Positions 42,419-51,445 are shown, numbered from the stretch's first letter. The stretch is DNA of 64,000 bases from Pseudomonadota bacterium (GCA_021325555.1 JAJPGY010000029.1:1-64000); one strand, 5' to 3'. Numbers and translations: made by a program. The notes: generated by a model not told the origin, from the sequence alone.

Positions 42419-43822
42419 TCACCACGGCACATAACCGAGACCCGCCGCCAGGAGGAGACCGGAGACGACCCCCGCCCAGGCATAAGGAATTGTACGCGCG
42501 AGGATTGTCCGCGTGTCGATTCCCAGGTAGGTCGCCACCCAGATGTTCTGCGTGTTGGCGGGATCGCATATGCCCTGGATCTGCCCGACCGACATGAGCA
42601 TTCCAAAGAGAGCTTGCGGGCTCAGGGCGCTGGTTTTCTTGATCAGGGCAGCCAGCCCGCTCCCCAGCCCCCAGACGTTCAAGGGACCGCGGTAGAGGGC
42701 CAGCGGGGCGACCAGGGTGAAAACGATTATGTACGCCAGCGCGTGGGTGGGGACGATATGGGTGAGCAAAGGTGCCATCGCCTGTTTCAACTTGTCGTCG
42801 GTCACCGCCATGTACAAGATGCCGATGCCTATCATCACCACGACCGCCGGCGCCACGCTTACCACCCCGTCGAGAAGCGCCCGGGTGAACGTGTTCACCG
42901 AGTTGCGCTGCCACGTGGCCAGGGCTCCATAAATCAGCCCGGCGACGAAGGCGGGAATGATGTCCCAGTGAAAAAGGAGGACGAGCGCGAGCGGCAGGAA
43001 CGGGGTGAGGAGCGCGATGCCGGGCAACGATGTGGCATTCTGGCGGTGCCGGTAAAGCGCGTACAGGAAGAGCAGCACCCCGGCAATACCGGCCACCTGC
43101 ACCGAGGTCGCGTCTATGGCTGGGCTGGCTGCCTGCGCTGCGGCGGGCCCGCTCTTGTAGAAGAAAGCGAAAATGCCGGCCAGTACGGCGAAACCGGTGG
43201 CGATGTAACCGACATTGGACAGCTTGCGCAACTCGACGCCAAGGAACACGAGCAGCAGCGCCGACATGATGCCGGCCAGGGGAACGACAAAGCTGCTTAT
43301 CTGGCTTTGCGACACGCCGAGGAGGTCGATATAAAGCTGCCAGTTCCCGAGATTGAACATGCCACCGATGCTGATACCAAACAGGAGCAAACAGCCCGCG
43401 GCCAGGCTGGAAACCCCGATGGAGAGCATCACCGGAAGCACGATCGTCCCCACCATGATCACAGCACCGAGCCCGCCTAGCGTGGAAAACAGCACGGCGG
43501 TGACTGCGGTAAGCAACAGGCCAAGCACGAATGGATTGTCGCCGGCGAACTCGGCCGTCCATCGCACGACCGCTTTAGCGATGCCTTGCTTGTTGATCAG
43601 CTCGGCGAGCATGGCACCAAACATGGTGGTAGTGTAGGCGACATTCAGCTTCGTCGCGCCCCTGGCCAGCACGTTCGAGAGGATGTCCGGGGCCGGAATG
43701 CCGCCCAGCGCGGCTATCAGCAGCCCCATGAGCGGCAGGGCGAGAAGCGTCGACAGCCGGCGCATGTACATGAGTCCGGCCATCACCAGGAAGACAAGAA
43801 GGCATTCAATTCCGATTAGCAT
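42419..43822 (-). CDS. Multi-pass membrane transporter (CitMHS/anion-permease-like)
   Basis: About 467 residues with some 11-12 hydrophobic helices. It resembles large anion or carboxylate permeases (GAVIMVGTIVLPVMLSIGV, GICDPANTQN near the end). The family is only roughly placed. I prefer ATG 43822 (MLIGIECLLVFLVMAGLMYM), because the longer frame from 43906 would run through the AT-rich divergent promoter at 43859-43874. It is the first gene of a transporter-hyuA-exported protein operon and probably imports a cyclic amide, lactam or carboxylate for HyuA. Confidence 0.75.
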   Translation of the reverse strand: MLIGIECLLVFLVMAGLMYMRRLSTLLALPLMGLLIAALGGIPAPDILSNVLARGATKLNVAYTTTMFGAMLAELINKQGIAKAVVRWTAEFAGDNPFVLGLLLTAVTAVLFSTLGGLGAVIMVGTIVLPVMLSIGVSSLAAGCLLLFGISIGGMFNLGNWQLYIDLLGVSQSQISSFVVPLAGIMSALLLVFLGVELRKLSNVGYIATGFAVLAGIFAFFYKSGPAAAQAASPAIDATSVQVAGIAGVLLFLYALYRHRQNATSLPGIALLTPFLPLALVLLFHWDIIPAFVAGLIYGALATWQRNSVNTFTRALLDGVVSVAPAVVVMIGIGILYMAVTDDKLKQAMAPLLTHIVPTHALAYIIVFTLVAPLALYRGPLNVWGLGSGLAALIKKTSALSPQALFGMLMSVGQIQGICDPANTQNIWVATYLGIDTRTILARTIPYAWAGVVSGLLLAAGLGYVPW

Positions 43823-43858
43823 CGCAGCTATGATGACCGCCCGCGAACCGAACCGGCT

Positions 43859-43874
43859 AAAGTATAATAACTTT
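43859..43874. promoter_or_regulatory. Shared palindromic -10 region of a divergent promoter
   Basis: AAAGTATAATAACTTT has 5-bp mirrored arms and an AT-only centre. It offers TATAAT (43863-43868) on the plus strand for the acyl-CoA synthetase and TATTAT or TATACT on the minus strand for the transporter. I see no good -35 on either side, so activators may be needed. Confidence 0.45.
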
Positions 43875-43920
43875 CCGCCAGCTAAAACAGCCTTGACGAG
43901 TGACATTTATGAGCCTGACC

Positions 43921-45903
43921 ATGGCAGAGGTTATCTGGAAACCGACGGGCGATTATCTGAAATGCCGGGCCGCGGATTTCATCGAGCGGAACGGGTTGAA
44001 AGGCTGGCAGGACCTTATCGCCAGATCGACCGCCGACGTAGAGTGGTTCTGGGACGCCGCGCTCGACTACATGGGAGTGCTCTGGGATAAGCCTTACGAC
44101 AAGCTGCTCGACGTCTCCGGGGGCTTTGCCTGGGCGAAATGGTTCACCGGCGGCGAGATCAATATCTACAAGAACTGCATCGACTGGCATCTCGAAGCCG
44201 GGCGCCGGCTTGGCGCCCGCGCGTCGGTAGGCGCCGATCACCCGGCGATCATCTGGGAAGGCGATGACGGATCGAGGCGGAGCCTGACATACGGGGAGCT
44301 CAACGAGCTTTCCTCGCGCGTGGCGTCTGCCCTGCGGGGGCTGGGCGTCGGCGCCGGGGATGCCGTCGGGATTTACATGCCCATGGTTCCGGAGGTGGTC
44401 GCCGTCCTCTTCGGCTGCTTAAAGACAGGGGCCGTGGCTGTCCCCGTGTTCAGCGGTTTCGGCGACGCGCCGCTGGCCGCGAGAATGGCCGATGCCGGGG
44501 CAAAAGTGCTTTTTACAGCCGACTGCGGCTACCGGCGCGGCAAGGCTATTCCGATTAAGAGCGACGCCGACAAGGCTGCGGAGTTGCTGCCCGATCTCAA
44601 GCACGTGGTTGTCCTCAAGCGGACCGGAGCGCCCGGCAACTGGGTGGAGGGGCGGGACGTCTGGTGGCACGATCTGGTCGACCGCGCGCAGCCGGAGCCT
44701 GGCACCGCCAGCCTGCCTGCCGAGCATCCCTCCATGTACCTGTACACCTCGGGCACGACCGGTAAGCCGAAAGGGACTGTGCACACGCACGCCGGCGCGC
44801 TGGCTCAGATCGCCAAAGAGCTCGGCTTTGCCTTTGATCTGCGCCCCGAAGACGTCTTCTTCTGGGTGACGGACATAGGCTGGATGATGGGCCCGTGGGA
44901 GATGATCGGCGTCACCTTCTGGGGGGCGACGATGGTCGTCTTCGAGGGCGCGCCCAATTATCCTCAGCCGGACCGCCTGTGGGAGATGGTGGAGCGGTAT
45001 CGCGTCAGTGCGCTCGGCATAAGCCCGACCGTGGTGCGCGTGCTGCGCCCGGAGGGCGACCAGTGGACACAGAGGCACGACCTGGGCAGTCTGCGCTTTC
45101 TCGGCTCAACCGGCGAGCCGTGGGACCCGGACAGCTACATGTGGTTTTTCGAGAAGATAGGACAGAAGCGCTGTCCGATCATCAACATCTCCGGCGGCAC
45201 GGAGATAGTGGGCTGCCTTCTGCAGCCGCTGCCACTGATGCCGCTTAAGCCGTGCAGCCTGGGCGCGCAGGGACTGGCCATGGACGTGGACGTCGTCGAC
45301 GAGTCAGGGGCGAGCGTGCGCAACACCATCGGCCATCTGATCTGCAGGAAGCCCGGACCGTCCATGACCAAGGGATTCCTCAAGGATCCCCAGCGCTATC
45401 TCGACACCTACTTCAGCCGTTTCCCGGACGTGTGGTATCACGGCGACTGGGCGAAGGTTGATGATGACGGCAACTGGTTTCTCTACGGCCGATCGGATGA
45501 CACGGTCAAGGTCGCCGGCAAGCGCGTCGGCCCGGGGGAGGTGGAGTCGATTTTGATCGAGCACCCGGCTGTTGCCGAATCAGCGGCCATCGGGGTTCCT
45601 CATCCGCTCAAGGGCGAGACGATTGTCTGTTTCGTAGTGCCTACCCCCGGCACCGAGCCGTCTGCCGCCCTCGAAAAGGAGCTTCTCGATCGCGTGGCCA
45701 GGCATCTCGGCGGCCCGCTCAAACCAGAGGCGGTGCATTTCGTCGGCGCTCTGCCAAAGACGAGATCCGGCAAGATTGTGCGGGGGAGCATCCGTAAGAA
45801 GTATCTCGGCGAGCCGGTCGGAGATCTCTCCAGCATAGAGAACCCGGACGCCCTGGAGCTGATCGCCGCCGCTCGCTCATCCGGAGGCAGCGATTACTGC
45901 TAG
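43921..45903 (+). CDS. Acetyl/acyl-CoA synthetase (AMP-forming)
   Basis: Activates a carboxylate with ATP and CoA. 660 residues from ATG 43921; this start gives the usual N-terminus MAEVIWKPTGDYL. Visible motifs are the P-loop YTSGTTGKPKGTVH (near residue 275), GWMMGPWEM, INISGGTEIVG, WYHGDWAKVDDDGNWFLYGRSDDT and the C-terminal PKTRSGKIVRG with the acetylatable Lys. The N-terminal FWDAAL block places it near acetyl- and acetoacetyl-CoA synthetases rather than long-chain ones. It is divergent from the transporter-hyuA operon and may use its products. Confidence 0.92.
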   Translation: MAEVIWKPTGDYLKCRAADFIERNGLKGWQDLIARSTADVEWFWDAALDYMGVLWDKPYDKLLDVSGGFAWAKWFTGGEINIYKNCIDWHLEAGRRLGARASVGADHPAIIWEGDDGSRRSLTYGELNELSSRVASALRGLGVGAGDAVGIYMPMVPEVVAVLFGCLKTGAVAVPVFSGFGDAPLAARMADAGAKVLFTADCGYRRGKAIPIKSDADKAAELLPDLKHVVVLKRTGAPGNWVEGRDVWWHDLVDRAQPEPGTASLPAEHPSMYLYTSGTTGKPKGTVHTHAGALAQIAKELGFAFDLRPEDVFFWVTDIGWMMGPWEMIGVTFWGATMVVFEGAPNYPQPDRLWEMVERYRVSALGISPTVVRVLRPEGDQWTQRHDLGSLRFLGSTGEPWDPDSYMWFFEKIGQKRCPIINISGGTEIVGCLLQPLPLMPLKPCSLGAQGLAMDVDVVDESGASVRNTIGHLICRKPGPSMTKGFLKDPQRYLDTYFSRFPDVWYHGDWAKVDDDGNWFLYGRSDDTVKVAGKRVGPGEVESILIEHPAVAESAAIGVPHPLKGETIVCFVVPTPGTEPSAALEKELLDRVARHLGGPLKPEAVHFVGALPKTRSGKIVRGSIRKKYLGEPVGDLSSIENPDALELIAAARSSGGSDYC

Positions 45904-45931
45904 TACTCGCCGGCATTAGAACCCGTTCGCT

Positions 45932-45987
45932 CGTAGGGGCGCGTTGAACGCGCCCGGGCGGCTGCAATCCGCCCCTGCGGGCCTACG
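45932..45987. repeat. Cloverleaf-like palindromic element (REP-like)
   Basis: An outer stem CGTAGG/CCTACG (45932-45937 with 45982-45987) encloses two hairpins: GGGCGCGTT/AACGCGCCC (45937-45955) and GGGCGG/CCGCCC (45956-45974). It is related in composition to the other GC palindromes of the window and lies just after the acyl-CoA synthetase gene. Confidence 0.75.
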
Positions 45988-46007
45988 TTGATTTCTGCCG
46001 GGCGGTA

Positions 46008-46114
46008 CTGGTGTCCTGTCCCTCAAATTCTCTTTGCAGGCAGCCGTGTCGACGCGGAAAGTCACAAAGGCACCCGATCCTGTAGCTAAAGAGATTTACG
46101 GGACAGGACACCAG
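46008..46114. mobile_element. 107-bp element with 15-bp perfect terminal inverted repeats
   Basis: CTGGTGTCCTGTCCC (46008-46022) and GGGACAGGACACCAG (46100-46114) are perfect inverted repeats. The complementarity continues inward imperfectly (aaattctcttt against aaagagattt). The centre has no ORF. It looks like a MITE or a remnant of a REP/IS-type element. The 596-bp gap 45904-46499 holds this, the preceding palindrome, and otherwise nothing I can name. Confidence 0.55.
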
Positions 46115-46499
46115 GGACAGTGGAACGATGCGTGCCGGGCGGCGAATCACCGTCGCCGCTAAGCCCGCAGGGAGGCGGCCAGGTGCCGGGGCGGGCTGCA
46201 ATGGGGGCACGGCCCCGGACGGCTCCGAGGGCAATCCGCTCGGACCGGCCTTGCGCCGCCTGCGGCCGCTCCTGCGCGGCGCCGTGGGCCGGCCGCCCTT
46301 CCCTCAAATTAATCCGCCGCCGTATTTTCCCCAATGTACAGGCGGGGAAGGTGCGGTTATCCTTGCTGCATGAGGCGAAAGGGTCCCACGACCCGGCGCT
46401 CCGAATTTCCGCAGGTATTCAACCAGTTTCGGCGGCTCGATTCACGAGGTGAATCGGCGGTGTCCGCTCAGGTGCTTTGAGGATTGAGGAGAACACTAA

Positions 46500-49013
46500 A
46501 TGGCGGCAGGACAAGCAGGCGACTTCCAGGTTCAGAGCAGGACCGGCAACATCCCGGTGCACGAAGCTTCTCAGAAGCTCAGTCAGGAAGCGAACGGGAA
46601 AAATCAGATCGGCATGACCGGCGTGCTCGGAGGCATCGAGCGAGTCGGCCTGGTCACCGCCGACGGCATCTGGCACTCGCCCGAGGGACTCTGGCACGCA
46701 GCGGTCAATGAGGTCGAGCATCCCGGGCATCTGCTGTCCGTTCTGGGCGGCTCGGCGGCCCTGGGCGCCGCGCTCAAGGTGGTGTTGCCAGAGGCCGGGC
46801 CGGCCGGCAGGATTGCCGCGGTGGCCATGGGAGCCTGGTTTATCGGCTCGTCCATCCCCGGGTTCAAGGATGCCTACAGTAAAGGGCTCTCGGCCAGGAC
46901 GTGGGGAGAGCTGGACGCATCCGGGCGGCAGTGGGGCGATGTGGCCGGGCAGCTCGGTGTCAACTCCGCCCTCGGCTTCGCCGGTTACAAGATTGGCGCC
47001 GGCGCGGCCGGCAACGTGCTTGCCCGCGAGGCGGTGACGGTGCCGCTTTTGAACAGGACCCTGGATCTGGATATGGATGCTTTCGCCGAGTGGAAAGCCG
47101 GCAAGTGGACCGCGTTCGACAGCAAGCTGCCCGCCTTCGCGCGAACGATAGGCGTTGCCGGCCGGCCCTCCGCGCCTGGCATGAGCGCTCGCATCTCCGA
47201 CGGCAGGGCGGAACTTGCCGGCAGCGAGCGGGCGGCGCCCGCCGACCCGAAGGCGGAATCTTTTGATCCCAACACGCCGATGCGGGTGACGCTCAAGGTG
47301 GCGCGCCAGAATCAGTTCAAGTTCGACAGGATGGTAGAGCGCATAAAGGCCGGCAAGGCCGAGCCGATAAGCCGCGAGCAGTTCAACCGGTTGTACGGCG
47401 CGGATCCTGCCGCCATGGCGGAGGCCCGCCAGTTCGCTCAGCAGCACGGGCTCAGGGTCGACGGCGAAAATGCCAGCGCCCGCACCGTGACTTTGACCGG
47501 CACGGCAGGACAGATGAGAGATGTGTTCAAAGCCGAGCTGGGCAGCTACCGGCATCCGACACACGGCTCCTACATCGCCCGCGTGGGAACATACTCGGTG
47601 CCCGAGCAGCTTGCCGGCAGGATTACCGCTGTTCTCGGTCTCGACCAGAGAGCGGTCCTCAGGCCAAAATTTGTCCTGGCCTCGGAGGCGGCTCAAACGC
47701 ACGCCATTATCGCCGACAGCCAGGGCGGGCATGCCGGGGTGGCGGACAGCGGCGGCGAGGGCGGGAGCCGCGGGCCGGCTGCTGTTAAGCAGAAGCCGAT
47801 GCCGGCCGATGTCGTCATGAAGTCATACGGCGGTGATCCCGCTCGCTACACCAACAGGGCGGGACGCACGGCCTTCCTGTCGTTCGGCGGCACGCTCGAT
47901 CAGGCGGTTCCCAGGTATCTGGAGAGCAAGGGTATCGATCCGAGCACCCTCGGCCACATCGACAACACCAGCGGTGGCACGGCGCCCGATCCTCAGGGCG
48001 CCAACGTGGAGAACGCTCTGGACGCCGTCGATCAAAAGCTCAACCTGCGCGAAGGGCGGGTCGATATGATCTCCGAGGACAACAGCACGCAGGGCTTCGT
48101 CCACGGCATCGATTACGTGAACCATGCGCCCGACGGCGTGGAGTATCAGGGCTCGAGCACGAGCTGGGGCGGACCGGATCAGGAAGCGTGGGACGCCAAC
48201 GGGCGCGCCGAGCTGGATCAGTCTCTCAAGGACGGCATCGCCCTAGGGAAGACTCACACCTTCTCATCCGGCGATGACGGCGCCTCCGACCGCGGGTCGC
48301 TGCCGGTGCAGACGGATTATCCGGCCTCCAGCGGCAACGGCACGGCGGTGGGCGGAACCGCGGAGTACATCGACGCCAGCGGCCGCCGCGTGAAAGAGGT
48401 CGCCTGGTCCAGGAACGGTGCCACCGGCGGTGGTGTCTCAGCCGTGGAGCCGCGCCCGGTCTACCAGAAGTTCATTACCTGGATAAGCAACGCCGGCGGC
48501 AGGTCGTTTTCGGGCAGAATAGTCCCGGACATCTCTATGAACGCGTCGCCCGACACGCCGGTCGAGGTTCCGACGGACCAGGGACTCATCGGGGTCGGCG
48601 GCACCAGCTCCTCGAACCCCCTGTTCCAGGCGCTTGTCCGCCAGCTCTCGGAGGCGAGCGGCAAGCCGATTGGATTCGTCAACACGATGCTGTACAGGTG
48701 GGGGCAAGATCCGGTCATCGCCAGGAAGGTCTTCAACGACATCACGGTCGGCGACAACAAGCTGGGCGGCACCGGCTACTCCGCCGGCCCCGGCTTCGAT
48801 GCGGTGACAGGCTGGGGCTCGCCCAACTTCCAGGGCATGCTCGACGAGCTGATGAACCCGACCCACCCGCTGGTCTCCGCCGCCAGAAGGGCCGGTTATC
48901 GGGCGTATTACCGCGGCATGCAAACTGGCATCAACGTAGCGCGCCGGCCCTCGCTCATCTTCCGGCTGCCGCAGGGCGTAAACATCCAGAATATTGATCG
49001 CCGCGCATCCTGA
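46500..49013 (+). CDS. Sedolisin (kumamolisin-type, S53) serine-carboxyl protease with prodomain
   Basis: 837 residues; ATG 46500 has GGAG 9 nt upstream. Residues about 260-400 form a pro-kumamolisin activation domain. The catalytic domain shows the Glu/Asp pair (Glu504 and Asp508 in NVENALDAV), the oxyanion Asp592 in FSSGDDG, and the nucleophile Ser703 in GVGGTSSSNPLF. The calcium-binding end FNDITVGDN...AGPGFDAVTGWGSPN is intact, so the enzyme should be active at acid pH. The first 260 residues are extra: no classical signal peptide, but hydrophobic Gly/Ala-rich segments (about residues 78-120). How it leaves the cell is unclear. Confidence 0.9.
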   Translation: MAAGQAGDFQVQSRTGNIPVHEASQKLSQEANGKNQIGMTGVLGGIERVGLVTADGIWHSPEGLWHAAVNEVEHPGHLLSVLGGSAALGAALKVVLPEAGPAGRIAAVAMGAWFIGSSIPGFKDAYSKGLSARTWGELDASGRQWGDVAGQLGVNSALGFAGYKIGAGAAGNVLAREAVTVPLLNRTLDLDMDAFAEWKAGKWTAFDSKLPAFARTIGVAGRPSAPGMSARISDGRAELAGSERAAPADPKAESFDPNTPMRVTLKVARQNQFKFDRMVERIKAGKAEPISREQFNRLYGADPAAMAEARQFAQQHGLRVDGENASARTVTLTGTAGQMRDVFKAELGSYRHPTHGSYIARVGTYSVPEQLAGRITAVLGLDQRAVLRPKFVLASEAAQTHAIIADSQGGHAGVADSGGEGGSRGPAAVKQKPMPADVVMKSYGGDPARYTNRAGRTAFLSFGGTLDQAVPRYLESKGIDPSTLGHIDNTSGGTAPDPQGANVENALDAVDQKLNLREGRVDMISEDNSTQGFVHGIDYVNHAPDGVEYQGSSTSWGGPDQEAWDANGRAELDQSLKDGIALGKTHTFSSGDDGASDRGSLPVQTDYPASSGNGTAVGGTAEYIDASGRRVKEVAWSRNGATGGGVSAVEPRPVYQKFITWISNAGGRSFSGRIVPDISMNASPDTPVEVPTDQGLIGVGGTSSSNPLFQALVRQLSEASGKPIGFVNTMLYRWGQDPVIARKVFNDITVGDNKLGGTGYSAGPGFDAVTGWGSPNFQGMLDELMNPTHPLVSAARRAGYRAYYRGMQTGINVARRPSLIFRLPQGVNIQNIDRRAS

Positions 49014-49016
49014 CCG

Positions 49017-49044
49017 GCGGGCGGGACGCCCGCGCCCCCGGGGG
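49017..49044. repeat. GC palindromes between the convergent sedolisin and ftsY genes
   Basis: GCGGGC/GCCCGC (49017-49033, loop of 5) is followed by CCCCCGGGGG (49035-49044), directly abutting the ftsY stop codon. It belongs to the same type as the element at 2303-2333. It may act as a bidirectional transcription barrier. Confidence 0.55.
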
Positions 49045-50100
49045 CTAGAACAGCGCCTCGACGAACAGCTCCGGCTCGAAGTCGCGCAGGTCGTCGATCT
49101 GCTCGCCCAACCCGATCAGTTTTACCGGCAGCTTTAGCTCGCGGGCGATGCTGAAGACGATGCCACCTTTGGCGGTGCCATCGAGTTTGGTGAGGATGAC
49201 GCCTGTCAGCGGGCAGATCTCCGTGAAAACCTTCGCCTGCTGCAAGCCGTTCTGTCCTGTAGAGGCGTCGAGCACCAGCAAGGACTCCAGCGAGCAGCCG
49301 GCGCCGTGCTTGTCGATAACCCCCCGCACCTTCTTCAGCTCCGCCATCAGGTTAGCCTTGTTGTGCAGGCGACCGGCGGTGTCGATTACCACCGCGTCGT
49401 ACGACTCGGCCGCTCCCTTCCTCAACGCTTGAAAAACCACCGCGCCCGGGTCCGACCCGTCGGGCAGGCGCACAATGTCCACGCCGGCGCGCTCGGACCA
49501 GATCTCGAGCTGCGATTCGGCGGCGGCTCTAAATGTGTCGGCGGCAGCCATCAAAACTTTCCGCCCCTCGCTCTTCAGCCGCCAGCAAAGTTTGCCTATA
49601 CTGGTCGTCTTGCCTGTCCCGTTGACGCCGACCACCAGGATGATGTTCAGCTTGCCAGACTGGATGTTCAGCCGCGGGCTCGGGGCCGAGGCAAGAATGG
49701 ATTTGAACTCGTCTTTCAGGAACGCTTCCACGTCATGCGAGTTCCAGCCTTTCGCTTTCGCCTCCTTGCGCAGGTCCTTAACCATGAGTTCGGCGGTGGC
49801 AAGTCCGATGTCGGCCTTGATCAGCTTCTCCTCCAGCTCCTCCAGATACTCATCGTCTATGGCCCGGGGCGGCGGCGGGGGAGGTGGCGCCGCCGGCGGT
49901 GGCGCCAGATCGTGAACGGCCACCGTGGAAAGCGGCTCGGCCGCGGTGACATGATGGGGCAGGCCCGCCGGCGGTGCCTGCTCGCAGTGATCGACGATGT
50001 TGTCGACGACCGCCTCCTTGGTGCGAGAGAGCGCCGACTTCAGCCTGGAAAGAGTGCTTCCCCAGAATCCCTGCTTCCGCGACTGTTCGTTGTCGGTCAT
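49045..50100 (-). CDS. ftsY: Signal recognition particle receptor FtsY
   Basis: SRP-dependent GTPase that docks ribosome-nascent chain complexes at the membrane. 351 residues. The G motifs are clear: GVNGTGKTT (158-166), DTAGRLHNK, TKLDGTAKGG and the final LRDFEPELFVEALF. The first helix SRLKSALSRTKEAVVDN is normal. It is then separated from EYLEELEEKLIKADIGL by about 40 extra residues (38-80) rich in Pro, including PPPAAPPPPPPP. The long acidic A domain of E. coli is absent. The start overlaps the nusB stop (ATGA), so the two are coupled. Confidence 0.95.
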   Translation of the reverse strand: MTDNEQSRKQGFWGSTLSRLKSALSRTKEAVVDNIVDHCEQAPPAGLPHHVTAAEPLSTVAVHDLAPPPAAPPPPPPPRAIDDEYLEELEEKLIKADIGLATAELMVKDLRKEAKAKGWNSHDVEAFLKDEFKSILASAPSPRLNIQSGKLNIILVVGVNGTGKTTSIGKLCWRLKSEGRKVLMAAADTFRAAAESQLEIWSERAGVDIVRLPDGSDPGAVVFQALRKGAAESYDAVVIDTAGRLHNKANLMAELKKVRGVIDKHGAGCSLESLLVLDASTGQNGLQQAKVFTEICPLTGVILTKLDGTAKGGIVFSIARELKLPVKLIGLGEQIDDLRDFEPELFVEALF

Positions 50101-50834
50101 GACTTGCTGGCAACCGTGCTCCCCTGGCTGTCCACTTCGCCGGTCTCCAGCCCCTTCAAGACGCCAGTCCTTCTGTAGGTCGAAGCCGCCTGGGCAAGAT
50201 CCCCGAGGATGCCGTTGATGAACCGCGCGGCTTTCTCGTCCGCGAACCGGTGGGCAAGCTCCACGGCTTCACTGATGCTCACGTTGATCGGAATGTCTTG
50301 CATGAAGAGAGCCTCCGCACAGGCCAGACGCAAAATATCCCTGTCGATGCTCACCATCCTCTCCACCTTCCACTTCGCACGAGCCTGCCGGAGGAACTCA
50401 TCAATCTCCGTCCGGTGCTCGGCGTAGGTGGAAAGCAACCGCGCCAGAAAACCTTTTGTTTCCGACTCCTGCGGCCCGCACTGGGCGGTTGTCTCCGGTA
50501 TGTCGAGCGCCTCCGATACCAGATGCAACGCGCGCTCGATCTGCTCGAGTTGCTCTTTGAGCTGTCCCGTTGTCACGGGAACCGGGACGAGATCTTCGAT
50601 CCGCTCGGCATTGTCGGGATGCTCCACCTCGATGCCCGACAGCGCCTCCGCTGATTTCAACGCCAGGGCATTGGCCTCGGCCAGACATTGCCTGGCGTAA
50701 TCCGTCAGCATCGACACGGCTTTGGCCACGATTGCCTTGAGCTCGACGGCCTCCAGCTTCTCCCTGTCTTTGGGAAGCTGGGGGAAAACGATTACTGCTA
50801 GCTCTCTGGCAATGCGGCGCCCGCTAGTTGACAT
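50097..50834 (-). CDS. nusB: Transcription antitermination factor NusB (long form)
   Basis: 245 residues from ATG 50834, much longer than the usual 130-150. The N-terminus RRIARELAVIVFPQLP is the start of the NusB fold. About 90-100 extra helical residues follow (TDYARQCLAEANALALKSAEALSG...). The C-terminal NusB core then has DRDILRLACAEALF and NVSISEAVELAHRFADEKAARFINGILGDL. This split, long form is what I know from cyanobacterial NusB. It acts with NusE at boxA in rRNA operons. It is translationally coupled to ftsY. Confidence 0.92.
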   Translation of the reverse strand: MSTSGRRIARELAVIVFPQLPKDREKLEAVELKAIVAKAVSMLTDYARQCLAEANALALKSAEALSGIEVEHPDNAERIEDLVPVPVTTGQLKEQLEQIERALHLVSEALDIPETTAQCGPQESETKGFLARLLSTYAEHRTEIDEFLRQARAKWKVERMVSIDRDILRLACAEALFMQDIPINVSISEAVELAHRFADEKAARFINGILGDLAQAASTYRRTGVLKGLETGEVDSQGSTVASKS

Positions 50835-50893
50835 AGCCCCGAAAGAACGGTTTAGATGACAAGTTATCATGTTACCATGCACGGGTTGCAGGC

Positions 50894-51433
50894 ATGAGAA
50901 TCACAGGCGGCACCGCCAGAGGGCGAGCAATCTCCGGTCCGGTCGGGCTGGAGGCCAGGCCGACCGCCTCCAAGATGCGGCAGGCTTTATTTAACATTCT
51001 GCGCAACAATCTCGAGGGCGCTCGCTTCCTGGATCTGTTCGCGGGCACCGGGCTCATGGGCATGGAGGCGCTGAGCCGCGGGGCCGGGTCGCTGGTCTGT
51101 GTCGAGGAGAACAAGCGGCTGGCCAGGGGAATCGAGGCCGACCTGAAACGGCTGGGCTTCGAAGGGGAGGTGATTTGCGCCGATGTCCGCAAGGTTCTGC
51201 CCGTGCTCGAGCCGGACTCCTTTGACATCATCTACGCCGATCCGCCCTACGGAAGCCGGCTTTACGCAAGCGTCCTCCACGGCGTGGGCAAGCACGAGCT
51301 GCTGTCGCCGGACGGTGTCCTGGTGATCGAGCATGCCGCGAAGGTGGAGCTGGAAAGCGAAAAGGACAATCTCGTCGAATTCGACCGCCGCCATTACGGG
51401 CAGAGCTCCTTTTCCTTTTTTCGCCGGCGCTGA
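50894..51433 (+). CDS. rsmD: 16S rRNA (guanine966-N2)-methyltransferase
   Basis: 179 residues. The N-terminus MRITGGTARGRAI and RPTASKMRQALFNIL are typical of RsmD. The SAM site is FLDLFAGTGLMGMEALSRGA and the catalytic motif IV is ADPPYGSRLY. It ends with the strand YGQSSFSFFRR. It methylates G966 of 16S rRNA in the 30S subunit. It is divergent from nusB-ftsY with a 59-bp gap. Confidence 0.94.
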   Translation: MRITGGTARGRAISGPVGLEARPTASKMRQALFNILRNNLEGARFLDLFAGTGLMGMEALSRGAGSLVCVEENKRLARGIEADLKRLGFEGEVICADVRKVLPVLEPDSFDIIYADPPYGSRLYASVLHGVGKHELLSPDGVLVIEHAAKVELESEKDNLVEFDRRHYGQSSFSFFRRR

Positions 51434-51445
51434 CCGGGCGAACGC

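Noticed and set aside
42420..43906. Longer start of the transporter at 43906
   Set aside because: It would overlap the divergent promoter core and has no ribosome-binding site; ATG 43822 fits better, though it is not proven.
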